DNA from: Trichoplax adhaerens
Lineage: Eukaryota; Placozoa; Uniplacotomia; Trichoplacea; Trichoplacidae
Direction of reading: 5' to 3'
DNA length: 64,000 nucleotides
Assembly: GCF_000150275.1 (NCBI RefSeq)
Contig: NW_002060952.1
Span: 972,362 to 1,036,361, forward strand
Shown here: positions 37,636-53,300 of the stretch, piece by piece
How positions within the stretch are numbered: position 1 is the first letter of the stretch
Layout of the letters: the number at the start of each line of letters is the position of its first letter
Program-made: the position numbers and the translations under genes
Notes under the pieces: generated by a model
Told to the model about the DNA's origin: nothing
The model's database searches: none
Seen by the model: only the letters and a program-made list of their open reading frames with translations

Positions 37636-40600
37636 TTTACAGTTTCTACCTTGCTATGATGATCAGCTAAGTATTGTAGGAATAAAATTAGGAAATTTTA
37701 AATGACGTTGTACCCTATCCCAGTGATAGCGTAAGAAAATCAGAGTAAAACTTCTATTCTAAGATTTTTATTTTTGTTAGTACAAGATTGCAAGGTATTT
37801 CAAAGTCTTTCAAGCGTCTTATGAAAAATAGCGTAATAAATGACAACGGATTTGCAAGAATGTTTCATGAATGGAAAAAAATTAAGTTACACTGATCAAA
37901 TTGATAAGGAGATCATCTAGGATAGACTAAAAAGAGATCCCATAGCTGTAGATCCTTAATTCTGCTAAGAATGAATCGTGATTCAGTCCAGTAAATCTAC
38001 TAACTATATGAATATTAAAGGATAGCCTAGGCATAAGCCAAGAACAAGGTTGTCAACGCAGCTGTCTGGATTTATGTGGGAAAAGCTAAATACAATTTAT
38101 CATTCAACGTTTCATCCTATAGTCGTGAAATATCCAACTACAATGAATAAAAGCAATCTTTTAAGGTAAGAATTTAGCTAGAATAGCTACAAAATAGGAA
38201 AGATCAGGGTCATCAACCTTGGTTAAAAGGTGTTTTATCGCTGGAATATTTTATGATTTTACATTTAACCGCATTATCCAACAATAAAATAAAGCATTGT
38301 AAGTTAAAAACTCTAACTTCTTCACTGCAACAGTAAAACACAAATCATATATGAAAATCAATTTAGCTTATTAGGCAACACTCTCTCTTTATTGGAGTAT
38401 GCATGAATCCAGCTTTGGCCTTATTATTCTCCCGTTATTTTTTGAAATTAATCTACTGCATACGCTCATTGAGATATGATTACAGTAAGAGTAAGATTAA
38501 AATCCCTAATCCTGCCATAAATATTATATCCGCTAATATGATTGCAAAGATGAATACAAGATAATAATTCTATCTTCAGGGTACGGTTTAATTCAATTGC
38601 TAGGAAAGTAATTCACTGCCCAAGACTACTGTCCATGATACTTTTTTTTCAGGGAAGAAAATTTGGAACGAAACAGTATTTTTCCTCGGAGCCATGTACT
38701 CGTATTACATCACCTTATTTGGAATTTTTTTATTGAACTTACCTGTAAGCACTAATAGGAAATAGTGGACGACGTTAAAGGTACCGATTAAATTATAGCC
38801 CAAAATGGATCGCTTGACTCAGAATTAAATCAGCTTTGACTTATTTGACGCTTGCTAACAGTCAATTAAGATACAAAATCGATTTATTATAAAACGCCAA
38901 AAAAAATTGGTAAATTATATTAATTATCGGCGTTAGTTGCTAAGTCTGATTAAGGATTTTAACTTAATTAGTTTTCATCTTATGCATAAGTTATTGTTAG
39001 TTAAATCAATATATTATTTGCATGAAAATTGATTGGATCAGGCTAGTAATAGACTGGTGACTTCTTCTTTTCATCAAATAACATAACAAATCCAGCCATT
39101 ATGCCTCATTCTAATCATTAATTATGGGTTGATGAATCATTTCAAAACAGTTTATAATTGACAAATTACGAAAATACAACGAAAGGATTTATTGCATGCT
39201 TTCTTCATCCAAGCATCGTTAATGATTGTATATCACTTAATTTAATCGGGATGCGTGATTTTATTTAGAGATCATTCTATTTTATAGCGTTATTTGTGCA
39301 ACCACTAGCCTTAATAAATAAGATGTTGTTGGCGTATTTTAATTTCGCCACTATTGTGTAATTTATAGAATGCCTTATTATCATATCAGTTGGATAGCTA
39401 ATGGTTAACATTAAATTATAGTTGTTGCCTATTGATCGGATAGAGTAATTACATTTTGTCTCGTTTATTCTGTAAATCAATTTCTAGCTTGAATTGATAC
39501 CTAAACGTATTGAATCTTGACAGTCAAAGTTATTTCGACACTTTCCATTTTGCTGACCAATGATATTCTTACCGGCTTTGAAAGTTAACGCTTTATCTTT
39601 AAAATCGTTGGAACTTTAATTATCGCTACCCAATAATCTTCACATCTTAGAATAACAATTTGTCTCAATATCACTACTAGATTTATCATTTGATAAATCG
39701 ATCAGGTAAATTAGTAAACTGATCAGTTTGTAAGTTTATATTGGTCTTGCCCGATTTAAATAAGATTCTTTGGATCGATTGCAAGTTTAGCAGCGTTCTT
39801 GACTCGGTTACATCAAATAAGATATACAAGTTGCTTAATAGTTCTGAGTTCACTAGATAAAACATAGTTGCCAATCAATTTTACGTATGTAATATCGATT
39901 AGTAGTCCAGCTAATTACAGTTATATCAGTTTCGTTTTACCAATTCAAGGTGCTTGTTCGCTAGACATCAGTCTGAGCTACATTGAAATAGCTAATAATT
40001 ACATGCAATTGATTCTATGGCTGAACATTTGACCAAGCATCCGTAGTGTATTAACTTCAAATATGATTTTGCGCTTAAAATTATCACGGATTTTATCTAA
40101 TTACTTTTTACCCATATCTTAGTAGAAATCAATCTAAATATTGTATAAGTCTGCCTTGATCCATAGCATCACCATTTCATCAGTTTTGAATGACTTATGC
40201 AAAAAATGCTGCATTATATTTCTACTCAAGCTGTTCAATCAAACCAGTTACACATCGAATCGAAATAATCAATTTTGAATACGAATAAATCGCTATAGTA
40301 CAGATATCGTCCGTTTTATCAATTCACTTTGTATCTATCCTAAGATGACTCCTCGAACAATAATTAAATCCATCAATCACTCCATGAAATATCAATATCC
40401 GGTTTCTGCATATAAGCAAATCGACATCCTCGATTATATTCTGAAATAATCGATTATCGCCACTGTATAATATCTACTGAAGATGGTTTGATCTAATCAA
40501 TTATGTGCTTACATTATAAGTAAATACTTTCATTTTAATAACGATGGAATGTCTAGAATTATTTTCGGATCAATCAATTGGGCTTTGAAATATATGCTGA

Positions 40601-43600
40601 AAAGAATCAGTGGAATTACCATTGTGCAATCATTACGATTTATGAAACCATGGTAGAAACTAGTGAATTAACTCGAAATCTTTAGGATTCTTGCATAATA
40701 TTAGGAACATATGTCGGATATCGGTTTTTATGAGACTAGAATCTGTCAACGAGTGCCTGTCTGCTATTAATTCTATACGGCAAATGAATTATATTCCTGC
40801 AACCATTATACTGAGAGCTCATTCATTGATGGCGTTAATAAAATTATAATAATGATTAAGCTATTCAATTTTAATAACAATTCTTGGAGGTATAGCAAGC
40901 ATCCGCTGATCAAGGATTTTTCAGTATTACTATACATAAAATAGATTGTCATCATGATTTCAATGACTAGACCTGCTCAATTTCGAATAAAAACTCAAGA
41001 TTGGTACAGGATTATGCTAAAAGATTTTTCAGCTATAGTTGCAAATGTTCTCTATCACAATTCCAATAAATAAACTGTTCAATTTTTAATGAAATTTTAG
41101 GGCATTGTAGGCTTGCGCAGCTAATAAGAGATATTTTACAGGTAAAATATACATCTTAGCGAAATATTTGATATTAATCTTATAAATTCAATTTTAAAAC
41201 TAAGTTTGTTGACGTAAACTCTACAATTATTCCAATAGATAGAATCTATTCACGAAGCTGAAACCACCTATCGCGGCGAAGTAAGGTTGAACCAAACAAC
41301 TTCTGCTTCCTATAGACTAAACCAACTAATTTTCAGTTCAGTTCAGCTCATTCAATAGTCTAAGTCCATCTTCTAAACATCGACAGTTTAGAATGAGCTG
41401 AATGTAATTAGTCTTACAAGATCAAATTCAAAGCAGTGTCAGTCTTTGCAGCTAAAGGCACCGAAGCTTTTAATTTTACCCCATTTCTTTAGAACAATTG
41501 CTTCAGTTTTATACGTCGAGGTAATCAAAAGTTTCGTATTATTTTCGATGCTTTTAACATAGTAAAGTTAGCTGCCACATACTAGCAATAGGATTAAATG
41601 GGATTTTAATATAGTCAAGTACCAGTATAATTATTTTGTGATGCGACTTCTTTGTCTTACGTGCCCCATAGATGAGCTAAAATAATACATCATATTGAGA
41701 GGGAAAAAATTTTCCGTTAGGAAAATCACCCAGAGTGATAAAAGCGTCCAAGGAATGGTGCATTACTCTTCGAATATAGATCAAGAAATCAATAAGACCA
41801 CCTGTAATGGACTGAAAAGGTCAGCAATTTAATTTATACCCTAATGAGTGTTTACTTTTGCTTAGAGTATAGCAAATGCGTTGTTGAAAAGACCTCATGT
41901 CCGCACTTTAGTTTTTCAGACCGCTAGTCTTGCTACCAAGTTAATCTAAAGTTTGATGGTAGCGAAGAATAGCTGAGATGTATATCATAGAATAGTTTAA
42001 AGGAAGTAGATTTAAGCTCAAGATGGTACACAAATGCAATGATGACCCCTCGATTTCTGTTTATTTCAAGCTTATATGATATAAAAGTTAAATGGCAACA
42101 GTGTCGAAACTGCAATGAATTCATTTTTTTAATTCCACCGTAGGGTTGTTCCTTCCCTTCCTTCCAATTTTCTGATATATTACAGAAGTTAAGCGTATTA
42201 GCCGACAGCTGTGTCTAAACTGAAACGAAGTGATTTATTGCAATATTACTATAGTAGTTTATTATAAAGTAGCAGAGGACAGCCGACATACTCGTATTTA
42301 CTGAACATTGATGGACGAATTGAGCCGGTATTTTCCTTTAAATTTCCGATATCATACGAAAAATAAGCGCATAAAGTGATTACGTAGTCTAAACTGGAAC
42401 GGTTCTATTTTTATTTATGGATCGGATAACTGAAACCATTATTAATTCTCGATGCAGTATAATGGCAGAGGGATCAGTGGAAATAGAAATGAATCGCTAT
42501 ATGCTTACCCACTTAAATAAAAGCCCTTATTGGTTGCTTGAAATAAATGTAAAGATTCTATAGCCTATGTTAGACAGTTTTATTTCGTATCCTTCAATAT
42601 AAATTAACTGTAGTTATATGACAATTTACATGAGATAGAATGATATCAATTTATTGCAAGAAATGAAATATTCACTAATGGCTTTTGATGTATAATCGTT
42701 CAATTAAATCGTTTAGATTAATGACCAGGTAGGATAGCCAATCTTAATTTTACAAGTACGATATATGCTATAATTTATATTAGATATTGCTAAGTATTAT
42801 TAACCTTGACTGATTATTATTGTAACAACAGCAGAGCTATCCTAAAGAAGAACAAGTTATGAACTGCCCAAAAATTATAAGTATAGTCTTTAGACAAATA
42901 CAGTTCAGTTCCAAATGGAAATAAAGAAAGTTAACACAGTGTCGATAATTATAATACTATATATTAATTATCTTAGTATCCGCATCAATATCGATATGTA
43001 AAAGGATTTCCTTGATAATTTAGAACAGCTTGGAATACTTAGTAAGGGTCTTTAGCAGAAAAATGAAAGACATGTATGCTACCCTTTCATTTTGAAGCAT
43101 TTCAATAAGAAGAAATCAGAAAAATCTTGAAATGTAAATAAAGGGGATGATACCGTAGCCAAAAAGGCGAAGTTTTTCTAATTTCAGGAAAGTATCACAA
43201 ATAATCTTAAAATAATGAGGCTATCCATGATTTTATCTTACTGCAATAAGATAATTCCAGTATTAAGGCTAATATCAACCTTAGCGGCTGTAATTCAACA
43301 GGTATTACGAAATTTTACAGGATTGATCGAGAAAGACAGCTTAACTAGATTTATCTAAAACGCGGTTATTCAAAAAAATTAAAATTTTGCATTAAAAAGT
43401 CTGAGATTACTTTTATAACCATTATGGTTACATTTTCCATTAATGATAATTCTAATTCATCACTTAAGAAAGATACCCTAAACCCAGTAGTTGGTTAGCC
43501 AAGGTTAACAAAAGAAAATAGTTGTTACGCTGTTCTTGTTTGCTGATGAAACATATTAAATTCGATCTTGTAAGCTTTGCGCACTACTAGCTAACGAGGT

Positions 43601-43739
43601 GTGTGTGCTGGATTTGGTAGAAGTTCCTGCAGACTAAAACAGGATAATTAATATAAGATTGTTAAACGATTTGGAATTAATTAAATTTAATATAAACCTG
43701 CTTTACTTTGAATACTGGTACTTAATTTATTTCAACTTA
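37636..43739. other. Gene-poor AT-rich region between SLC6 gene C and the polycystin gene
   Basis: It begins with the promoter side of gene C. I read both strands for exon-like stretches and found none that fit a family; the minus frames at 39277-39480, 39686-39874 and 41933-42124 look like chance. GTCTAAACTG-like phrases near 42102, 42213 and 42387 hint at an old degenerate tandem repeat. A 12-bp inverted repeat (41342-41353 with 41391-41402) can form a hairpin. Confidence 0.4.
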
Positions 43740-44330
43740 ATATTTGCATGACTGACGATAACTGTAGCAGCTCCTGATCAATGCTGTATTTTAGCAATTG
43801 ATCTCTACTGGCTTATGATGAAATTTAAAACTAAAATTTTCACCTTTAGCGATAGCCTAAATCAGCACTTTATCTACGTTATATTCAGTAATTGATCTCT
43901 ACTAGCGTATGTTGATAGTTAAAACAAAATTTTGCGTGACTAGCTAGGCTGGCGATGACCTTAATCAGATCTCTATTCTACATTTTAGTTCAGTTTTACA
44001 TAGAGTCAATTTAATTACAAAATCGGAATTAGTAGCTAAAATCTAGACTAGTTTCCAGTTCTGATCGGTACTACATTCAATAATTTAGCTAGGTTAACTA
44101 TGATAACTTCAATATGGGATATATAATATATAAGTATATGACTATGTTACCTTAGCAATTTAGCTCTATTTAATTATGATTAATTTAATGCAATTTTGTG
44201 AGACAACAGAATCTAAAATTAGCTCCGGCTCTTTTTTCTATTCAGCAATGCAGCTCTACTTTAGGTATGATCATTTATTGAAAATATGAATTTTCTTGAC
44301 TAGCGATATCCCAGATTATATCTTGAATGT
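43740..44330. repeat. Degenerate tandem repeat just 3' of the polycystin gene, unit about 90-95 bp
   Basis: Units share an AGCAATTGATCTCTACT-like start (about 43795, 43890, then weaker at about 44070, 44155 and 44245), a TATGATGATAGTTAAAA middle and a TTGACTAGCGATA-like end. The copies are strongly diverged, so number and edges are approximate. Confidence 0.5.
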
Positions 44331-44347
44331 ACATTAAAAACTATCTT

Positions 44348-47300
44348 TTAATATTTCAATATTACCCTATTTTGATAGCCGATGTCTTTCAAATTGGTTA
44401 CAATACAATCAATTTTCTTGCCAACATTTTGTATCATCAATTCCAAAGTTTGAGTTCTTTCTTCCAATCTGTATTAATTATTTATGCAGCGCCAAATAAT
44501 TATTATACATATAGTAGAAAAGATTATATATCACTCTCTTATTAATTAAAATGCTTATTACTAGTACTGGAGCATCATATATTTAAACTTTACATCTCGA
44601 AAGGCACAGTAATTGTAATCTATCGAGAACTAAATGAAACGCAATATTACAGCTAGTGATACTTACTTATTAAATTCAGCAATGCTAACGTAGCTATCTG
44701 TGTCACGAAGGCTGTCAATATCGCTTGGAGAGCTTTTCCTTGATATTTTTTTGCTAGCTTTAGACAATGATGTTCTATTACCGTCATCAAGCTTAATCTA
44801 AGCATGAAATTAATTTTTAATAAAACATGGGATGATAAAGATTAAATCATACATTAAATTTGTGACCTATTCCAGCTTCAATATTTAGGTAATATTACAA
44901 ATCAGTCCAAATCAGACAAATTACCCGAAATGCTTGCAAATCTGCGGCTGCCTTACTCCTTTCTTGCTCATCGTGCACTGGATCTCCGTCTAAATCGTAT
45001 TTAGCAATAACTGCATCCATTTCCATACCTACAGGATCTCTACTGGAAATTTTAAAAGGAAATCTTTCAGTAATTTCAAAACAAAGTTTTAGATCTACAT
45101 TTGGCTTTGAATCAGATATTTTTATGCTTTAACCGTTTCTCCATACTATGAAAGATTATCTATATTGAGCTTCACTGCAGTAGAACAACATTCACTGCTC
45201 TAAAGGTAACAAAACTGAAATAATTTCCTACTCCTTATCTTCCGATCGCCATTCATCGTAGTCTACTTTACTGTTATCATCTGGATGAGCCAGTTTTAGA
45301 GCTGCTGTTTGATCGACAACTCTATCTTTCTTGAGTAGTAGCTTATGCATGAAAGATGAGTAATGCTAAACGAATTACAGAAAAACTGAGTTAATCAACT
45401 GTTAACTGGAAAATTAAGTATACTTTCAAAGTTTAATTATAGTGAATAAAATCCATTCGCTACGGTTTACGCTCATAACATTGTATAAAATACAGTAGTT
45501 ATAAAATTATTCTCGTTACCTTTTTAATATAATCTGCGATTTCGTAACGAGCATCTTTCTCCATAATTTCTGTCTTTACTTCTGTATAAGTATCGTTAAT
45601 GATGGCCAGAAACATATTCTAATAGATGAAAGCAGTATGCCACCATCAGTATAAATTTAATAAAATTTAAATCGGTATATTATATGATAGAACTCTATCT
45701 GATATACATAATATATGAGTTATAGGCTAAAAAAGCAAATAGATGGGACATGTTAAATGTTATCATAGAATACACAAAAACAGCAAGAGACGATGTGCAA
45801 AATAATTAGTAAGTAATCTGATAAATAATTTTCAGCTAACTTACCAGCAAAACGAAAAAGACAAAAAAGACATATGAGATGAAGAATATGGGGCCCAGTA
45901 CACGATTAGATCGCTCAATTTCACTAAAATTAAAATCACCCAAAATGATCCTAAAAAGGGTGTATCTAGTGTAGAAAGTTGGATAGAAATTAATACTTAA
46001 TTAGTATTTAATAAACAGTATATAACACGAAATAAATTCCTCTATCGATGAACTAACACCTCTCATTATTTGTCAGTAAATAACCCTGAAATTTACATGA
46101 ATTCCTTACATGCAATCATGGAATGTACTAAAATCACGAACTTGATTTCCAAAAGCTAAGTAGGCTAGCTGTGCATATGCGAAGAAGATAATGAAGAACA
46201 TGATTGCAAATCCCAAGATATCTTTGGTGCACTAAATAGAAAATATGGTGCCAAAATTAGATAACGGATAGTAATTTGAGAGAATACAGATTAATACGTG
46301 AATATTCTCAGACATCTAGGTAGATGAAAATGACGTATCGGTAAATGAAGATAGAATGCTCAACAATAGTTGAGAATGGTTGCTTACTCGACCCAAGGTA
46401 GAAGTTAATTGTGTCATAGTGCGATTGAAACTGATATATTTGAAAATCTATTTGTTATCGAATGAAAATAATTAGTGTAAATCTTCAATCTTGCTAGAAA
46501 TATTATAATTGCTGTATTTTTATCTATTCGAAATCGGTAGAACGAATAACCATTTCATTTTTAAAATTTTTGCCTCCTAGTTTTAATGCTGTAAATTTCA
46601 ACTAAAACTTTACCTTCATCCACGAGAAAAATACAACTACGGCAATAATATAGTTAAATTGAGATTGCCAATGGGCTAGAAACTCAAACTTAGCGGGATA
46701 TTGATTTGGATAGCGTAGCAGTTGCTATAATGTTGGAAATAGTGAAAATATATTATTTTCTGCCAAGAAAGGGTAGAACTTAGGAGTAAGGAATAATAAA
46801 ATAGATCTATTTAATTCAGCATAGCTTCTTTCTAAACTATCTTACCTCTAGGTTATTCTGTACTGTTAACGTTCTGTATACGTTAAATGCGATGGTAGTT
46901 GCGGACAGCTATACAGGGCGGGCAAAATTTTTAATTAAGGTCAATAAAGGGCCTTAGTCAAATGCAATGTGCCTTTCGTTTTAATCACGATTTGCTTTAT
47001 AGCGAATTGTCGTTAATAAAACTAATTCATTACATGATACTTTGCGCGGCTATACTATATATATGCTATATACATTTATGGTATTAAGGGCACTGTTAAT
47101 TATGCCATGGATACAATAATTATGACGATATCCAAATAATTCCAGATATTTTTAAGATATTTCCATTTCATCACTTTTATCTATTAGGGTAGATTGAAAT
47201 TGGTATGTAATTAATTTTAAATCATAGGTAAACTTATCAAATTTAAGAATACTTTGTATTATCAAAGTATAGGCATGTGTATGTACCTCGATAATTTCTT

Positions 47301-50300
47301 CGATAACATAGTAAAAAATGAAAACGCAGAAGATGACCTCACAAACCATAACAAATTGATCATAAGGAGTAACATAACGCAGCAGCTTGACCGTTCTAAC
47401 GTTACTACTAGCTATTAAACCTCCAGTTGCGGGAAATTCGATCATGAGCCTGGTCAGTATTGGTCAAGATATTTTATGTTCATTATATTTATTTATTAAT
47501 TTTAGAAAATGATAATATCTTAATCAATCTCAATTAAAAGCTAGGACTATCCATAAGAGATTATTTAAGCTTCACTATTTTAACAGTCAAGATTTCTGGT
47601 AATTTATTAGTAGGAAATTTGCTATGTTCATTTCTATATATTAAATGCGGTAGCTATCTAATAGTAAACTAATTTGGTCAGCAATCATGCTAAAGAAGAT
47701 GGTAATAAATCAAGTTTAGGAATGTTACTTCGGTATAAGATTTTTAATATTTATAGTTAGATTGTTGATTGGTGTATTATTAAAGTTACCTGACGATACA
47801 GAATAAGTTAACATTCGTATTGTAGACCGTAAAGTCGATGAAAACAGCTCTTGTAGCTCGATCGGTCCATAGATTGTTCTATTCCAATTTAAAAATTAAA
47901 TGCATCAATACTTCAATGATCGTATTCGATATAATGTCATTAGAGGTACTTCAGTAATTATCTAGCTAAGGAAAATTATATTCGTAATGAAGCTATTGTA
48001 CCTTAAGCATATCAATAGCTTGTTTTCCCTGGTCTCGGGTCCGATTTAGAAGCTGAACGAAGCCTCCACCGCTGTAGAAATAGCCTAACTTACCCCAAGT
48101 TGTCATACCATCAAGCTGCTGTGATGATTGATAATTCCAGCTAAAAATAATTTATTGCAATTATATTGAAATAATCCATATATTGATACACCATAACTAA
48201 AATGCTTCGATGAGAAATAAATTTAATATCGCTTGTAACAAACTTACGCAGAGCCGAGTTTTAAACCAAACGGCTCGTGATCTTCATTAGACTCTGAATA
48301 TTCAGCGAAACAGTTATGGATAGAATTGATAAAATCGTCTGGAACTCTATTCATAATTAAATAAACGAGATATACTTAATTAAGGAATGATGATAGACTT
48401 CTTGATCTTCACAAATTAATAAAATGAAATTAATTTAGAATATATCAATCTCCTCTTATTAATTTATTCCACATTTCGAGTTTACTGACTTAAGATACTA
48501 TTATACATTACTACAAAGACAGTATTGTACATGTCGTCCTTCAAAACGCTCTCTCACTTTTACCTGCATTTTATTGATAACTATGGTACGATCAACTTCT
48601 TTCTAATATTTAATCGTTACTTGGTTCGATAGTATGATTTTACCATAGGATACTTATGAATTAAATTTCTCGTTAGAGCTACAGTCGCTTTTATCTTATT
48701 ATTATAGACGGTGAAGTTTTTAGCATTTCAAATGGATATTCTAAGGGTTGCAGAAAATGGAGCAGTTCATAGTATCCTTACCGACAGGAATCATTTCGGA
48801 CTCTTAATTGACGTAACTGAGGTAATCCTAAAATTTTATTCTCATAGTAGACGAATCCTTTCTGTTGGTTGGTCAAATTTTGAGCATTGTACCAATCCTC
48901 CCAATATAATCCTCTAAGAAAGGGTCCTTCCATGAACTAAATGGTAAATTGATATTGATTACACTTTATGATTCATGCTTAATCATTTAATGACTGCGAT
49001 TGTACAAATTGCTTTTAATAATTTAATGTAAATATAAAAGTAGCGAAAATTGACTTGATAGTACTCAATTAGCATGTAATTGATTGAATATATTGCTAAT
49101 ACTCGTTAAGTAAATAATACTATATATGAATATCCTACTAATTCTTAGCTAATTTTAAAGGATATTTAAATGCTAGACATTAAATTACCTGCCAAAATTC
49201 GTTCATATTGGAAATATCGTTAAACTTTAAGATGGTATCTGACGCAAGTGGTTGATCGGTAAATAGTTCTATAACATGCCATTATCATTATCACTTTAGT
49301 TGAGGTGTTATTAATTTAAAAAAATTTTTTTAGCTACATCGTTAGCAAATTAGTAAATTTTTATAATAATGCCGGGTAGGAAATCTATCTTGAAGTAACT
49401 ACTTATGTGCTTCTATGGCACAGACAAATTATAACTTGTGGTACTTGCAGTTTTGACATCCATACGAAAAGTCATATTGTGACTTACTAAATTATTAATC
49501 ATCTGCACTTTAAAAATAGACGAAGTACCATAGCATGTAAATTAAATAATTGACAAAGCTTGATTTTTTACCTCTCATTACTTGAGTGAAGATAAACATA
49601 GTTGGGCTGATCATGGAAAATGTGACTGTAATGGGAAATTATATGAGCAACTTAGCATTATATATTATCGTACGTTATGATTAGCAATTTGCTATTATAT
49701 GATACAACTTATTTCTACTTCGCACAGAAATTTCTTGGCGTGATAGCAACAATTATTAAAAAGAATTTAATGCTATGTATCATATACAGTAAAGATGTGA
49801 TTATATGCGAAGATTGGCATAGTATTCTGCAACGTTATTCCATTAATTAAGCCGCTACAGTCAAATCTACCACCGAACCTATTTGGCCATGGTAATATTA
49901 TTTACGATATTATCATGCATATTAGTTTTACGCCATGCATAATCTACAGCTTACTTATATTAACTTATTAGACTTGTATAGTCGATATGATAACAAGACC
50001 GTGGAATCGTGATAATTTAAAATAAAGATTAAATTGACACGAATTCATGCGACACGTTAAGATGCACTGCATGAATCCGGAAATTCTATTTCCTGAAACA
50101 ATTTCAATATAGCTGAATCTGTATAACTATTGCCAATTTGTACTGTTCTAGAAAGTATAGTTGAATATAGATTTTTATTTTTATACGGAGTAAGGAGTAT
50201 CAAATCATTAAATATTGAATATTATTAATTATCAACATATTTTACCTATACATAAGATGATCAGGAATAAAATAAAGACAATCAGTTCTCGGATAGTAGT

Positions 50301-53300
50301 TTTAATAAAAACATCTTGATCTTTCTGTGCTGATACGGTTTGCCTTGTTCTACATGAAGCTATGATATTCACAGAAGAAATGAAAATATTGATTAGAAAT
50401 ATAGAAGTAGACATAACGCAACAACTGATAAACTAATGATGCGATATATAAATCTATAAGCATCATCGTTAATACTGCTCAAATTAGCAATGTCAAATGA
50501 TCAAAGCATGTCATAACGGCATTACTAGATCGAATAGCTTAGAAAATGAATAAAGACAGAAAATAGAAAACAATTAGCGATTTGTTATCAGTAGTAAACA
50601 AGGACATATTAATTATTGACTAAGCAAGGTAGCTCGTTTATTGTATAACTGAAAGGATAGCTCGTTGAATACTATATAAATTGTATTAAAGCGCAACTAC
50701 ATTATCTAATACCAATTGTACATGCATATAAATAACAAAAGATAATTTTTTTATTTATTATTGTCACGAATAGCGAAAATATTGTTTCATAATTTATGAG
50801 CTCTAAGGCTATAAATTATATACGACAAGCAGATGTTTAATTTAAAGGTGATTTATTCGCTGATAGATGCCTAGAAGATGCTCCATATTTGTGATGTTGC
50901 CAATGCCTTTTTTAAAATTAATAATCTAGGCGAAAGAATGAAATTTTAATAGAATTTTTGTGTTGTATTGTTATGTATAAGTATATCTACGAAGAAATTT
51001 AGTTTCAAATAAAATAATAAAGGTAGACTATTAGCATTGCAGGATTGATATTATGGCCTAAGCTTACTAAAAATATTAACAAAATGAAATATTATGAATA
51101 AAATAGCTCATCATTCACTTTGGATCAACTCTAAAATCGCTGCAATTCCATTCCCAAATACTTAACTAGTAATAAACGATTAGGATCTGTAAAGATCTAT
51201 ATTATATTTCCGCTAGCAGTCACAAAGCTAGGCCATTTTTATGTACAGCAAGACATACAATCTATTGGTAGCCACTTAACACTAGAATATCGAAATTCCA
51301 TACCGATATTTGTGATAAATATATCGTAGGTTAAATAAAATGAGAAAACATCGGCTACGCTATTCTCTCAGTGCGAATGATACAGCTATTAAAAGTTAGG
51401 AAACCTTGTTAAGAAATAGGACAAGTACATGCTAATGGGGCTCAAATAGGATTACTTGGCTATTACATTATTACAGGACAAAAAGCTGCAAAAAGATTAC
51501 ATATTCATTGTAAGCCTTAAGTAGGATTATCCAGTTCGGTGATCAGATATCTCATCGATGTTAAAAGGGACTCACAATAAGAACATATTAAATGCAAGAT
51601 TAAAACTTTTGGACAAGATTATTTGGCTATTACGAAAAATTTGAAAACAAATTAAACCTCGTAGAAACTAATATTTAACATTGCGATACGTTTAGTTTTA
51701 AATTTAAAGGCAGTAAGCAAACATTATTAGTCCAAAATTCGCTACAAAAGTTTCCATATTATATTTTAATGTACATATGTGCGGAAGTTTTAGCGGTCCT
51801 CACACTATAGTGATCCACTAACCGTTAAACTCTTGCAATTCATACGAAAGAAAGAAGTGTTGATTATTTTAAGAACTAAATTACATATTGCATCGTTACT
51901 ACGGCGGTAAAGTATGTGAGAAGCTAAACGGATTATAAGCCCCAATATATAACATATGATTCGGAGTGGACATGCAATAGCTGATAGTCAAATTTCCAGT
52001 AACTTATAATATACTGTATTTATGCTTACACTAATTTAGAAAACTAAGATTCATTAAAATTGAGATTTCACATTTGATAATTGCTTTAACGAAATGCGTC
52101 TCTTATCAAAGTTTAAATCTATAAATAGGTTCCAAATTATGTTTCATCAAAACTTGATATCATAACATTCTTGAGGTAGTAAAATCAAGTATAACTGATG
52201 AAGTTGATTAGATATCATTTTCGTGATATCAAGAAGCATATATTCAGAGCTATATATAGATCATAGCGGAAATAAATCATACAATTAGTTGATCGACTTC
52301 AATAATATTGTATTCGTGAATCATTGGTTTCCGTCTACTTATATCGTCAAAATCAGTTTTCATATAGGATATAAAACTAATCGATTTCAGTACCAAAGTT
52401 ATCATAGCAATACTACCATCGAACAAATCTATAAAATGGCTCACAATTTACTTAAAAAATAAATTGCAATAGTATGATTTTGTACGATTTTAAGTTTATA
52501 GACGTAATTGGTTCAGTTTGATTGTTATGGAGTTTAGATTAACATTCGTTAGCCTATAAATGACTGCCGAATTCACTTCAAATAGCGCGTTATTATTATT
52601 TCTAGACAAGGTTACCAAGATATTTCCGTTACGAAATTTAAAACCAAAATGGATCCAGATTAAATTATGGTAATTACACCTATACGACTATCTATTATGT
52701 CTCTTGATAGAATATCTTATTGAAGGCTTAGCAGCTACAATAATTAATTATTTAAGTATTTATTACCATTTAAATAATGTAGTCAAACTAATTAAGGAAA
52801 AAAATTAAAGTTTAGACGAAATTCCTTTTTCTGGTTTAAATGCGGTATAAGAAATAGTTGCAGTATCATCTTTAGTCTGCTTGATAATTCAGTAGCTTGT
52901 TATTACGTAAACGATTTCGAAGTAGTTCGAACTTAGAAGCTATTTTGCAAAATATTTATCAATCATGTCTTTAAGGAGAAAATTAGTCAAGAATTTAGTA
53001 TATTGCTGCAGATAGGTTTAATGAGCAATGCTCAATATGAAGCCACCATCACCTTAAATGATGAGATAATCGTTTCAATTATTATTAAAATTGCTGAACG
53101 TGAAAGTAGATCATCTAACTGAGAAAAAATAGTCAAATATTTGCTAAAGTTTCTAAATGATAAATTTTATGAGATTTCATTAAGTCGGTTGAGAAAGTTC
53201 TTTATAAAAACGTGGCAAAAAGAACGATGGAGGCCAAAAGTAAGGGAAAAGTATAATCCTTAAAGACTGTAGATTTTAGTAAAAAAGAAAGTTATTTATA

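Noticed and set aside
48540-48570. Exon-like stretch ([10 protein letters not shown] on the minus strand) between polycystin exons 5 and 6
   Set aside because: It does not fit the phase of exon 5 and interrupts the family alignment; direct joining of 48782 to 48346 gives a continuous match to the polycystin domain.
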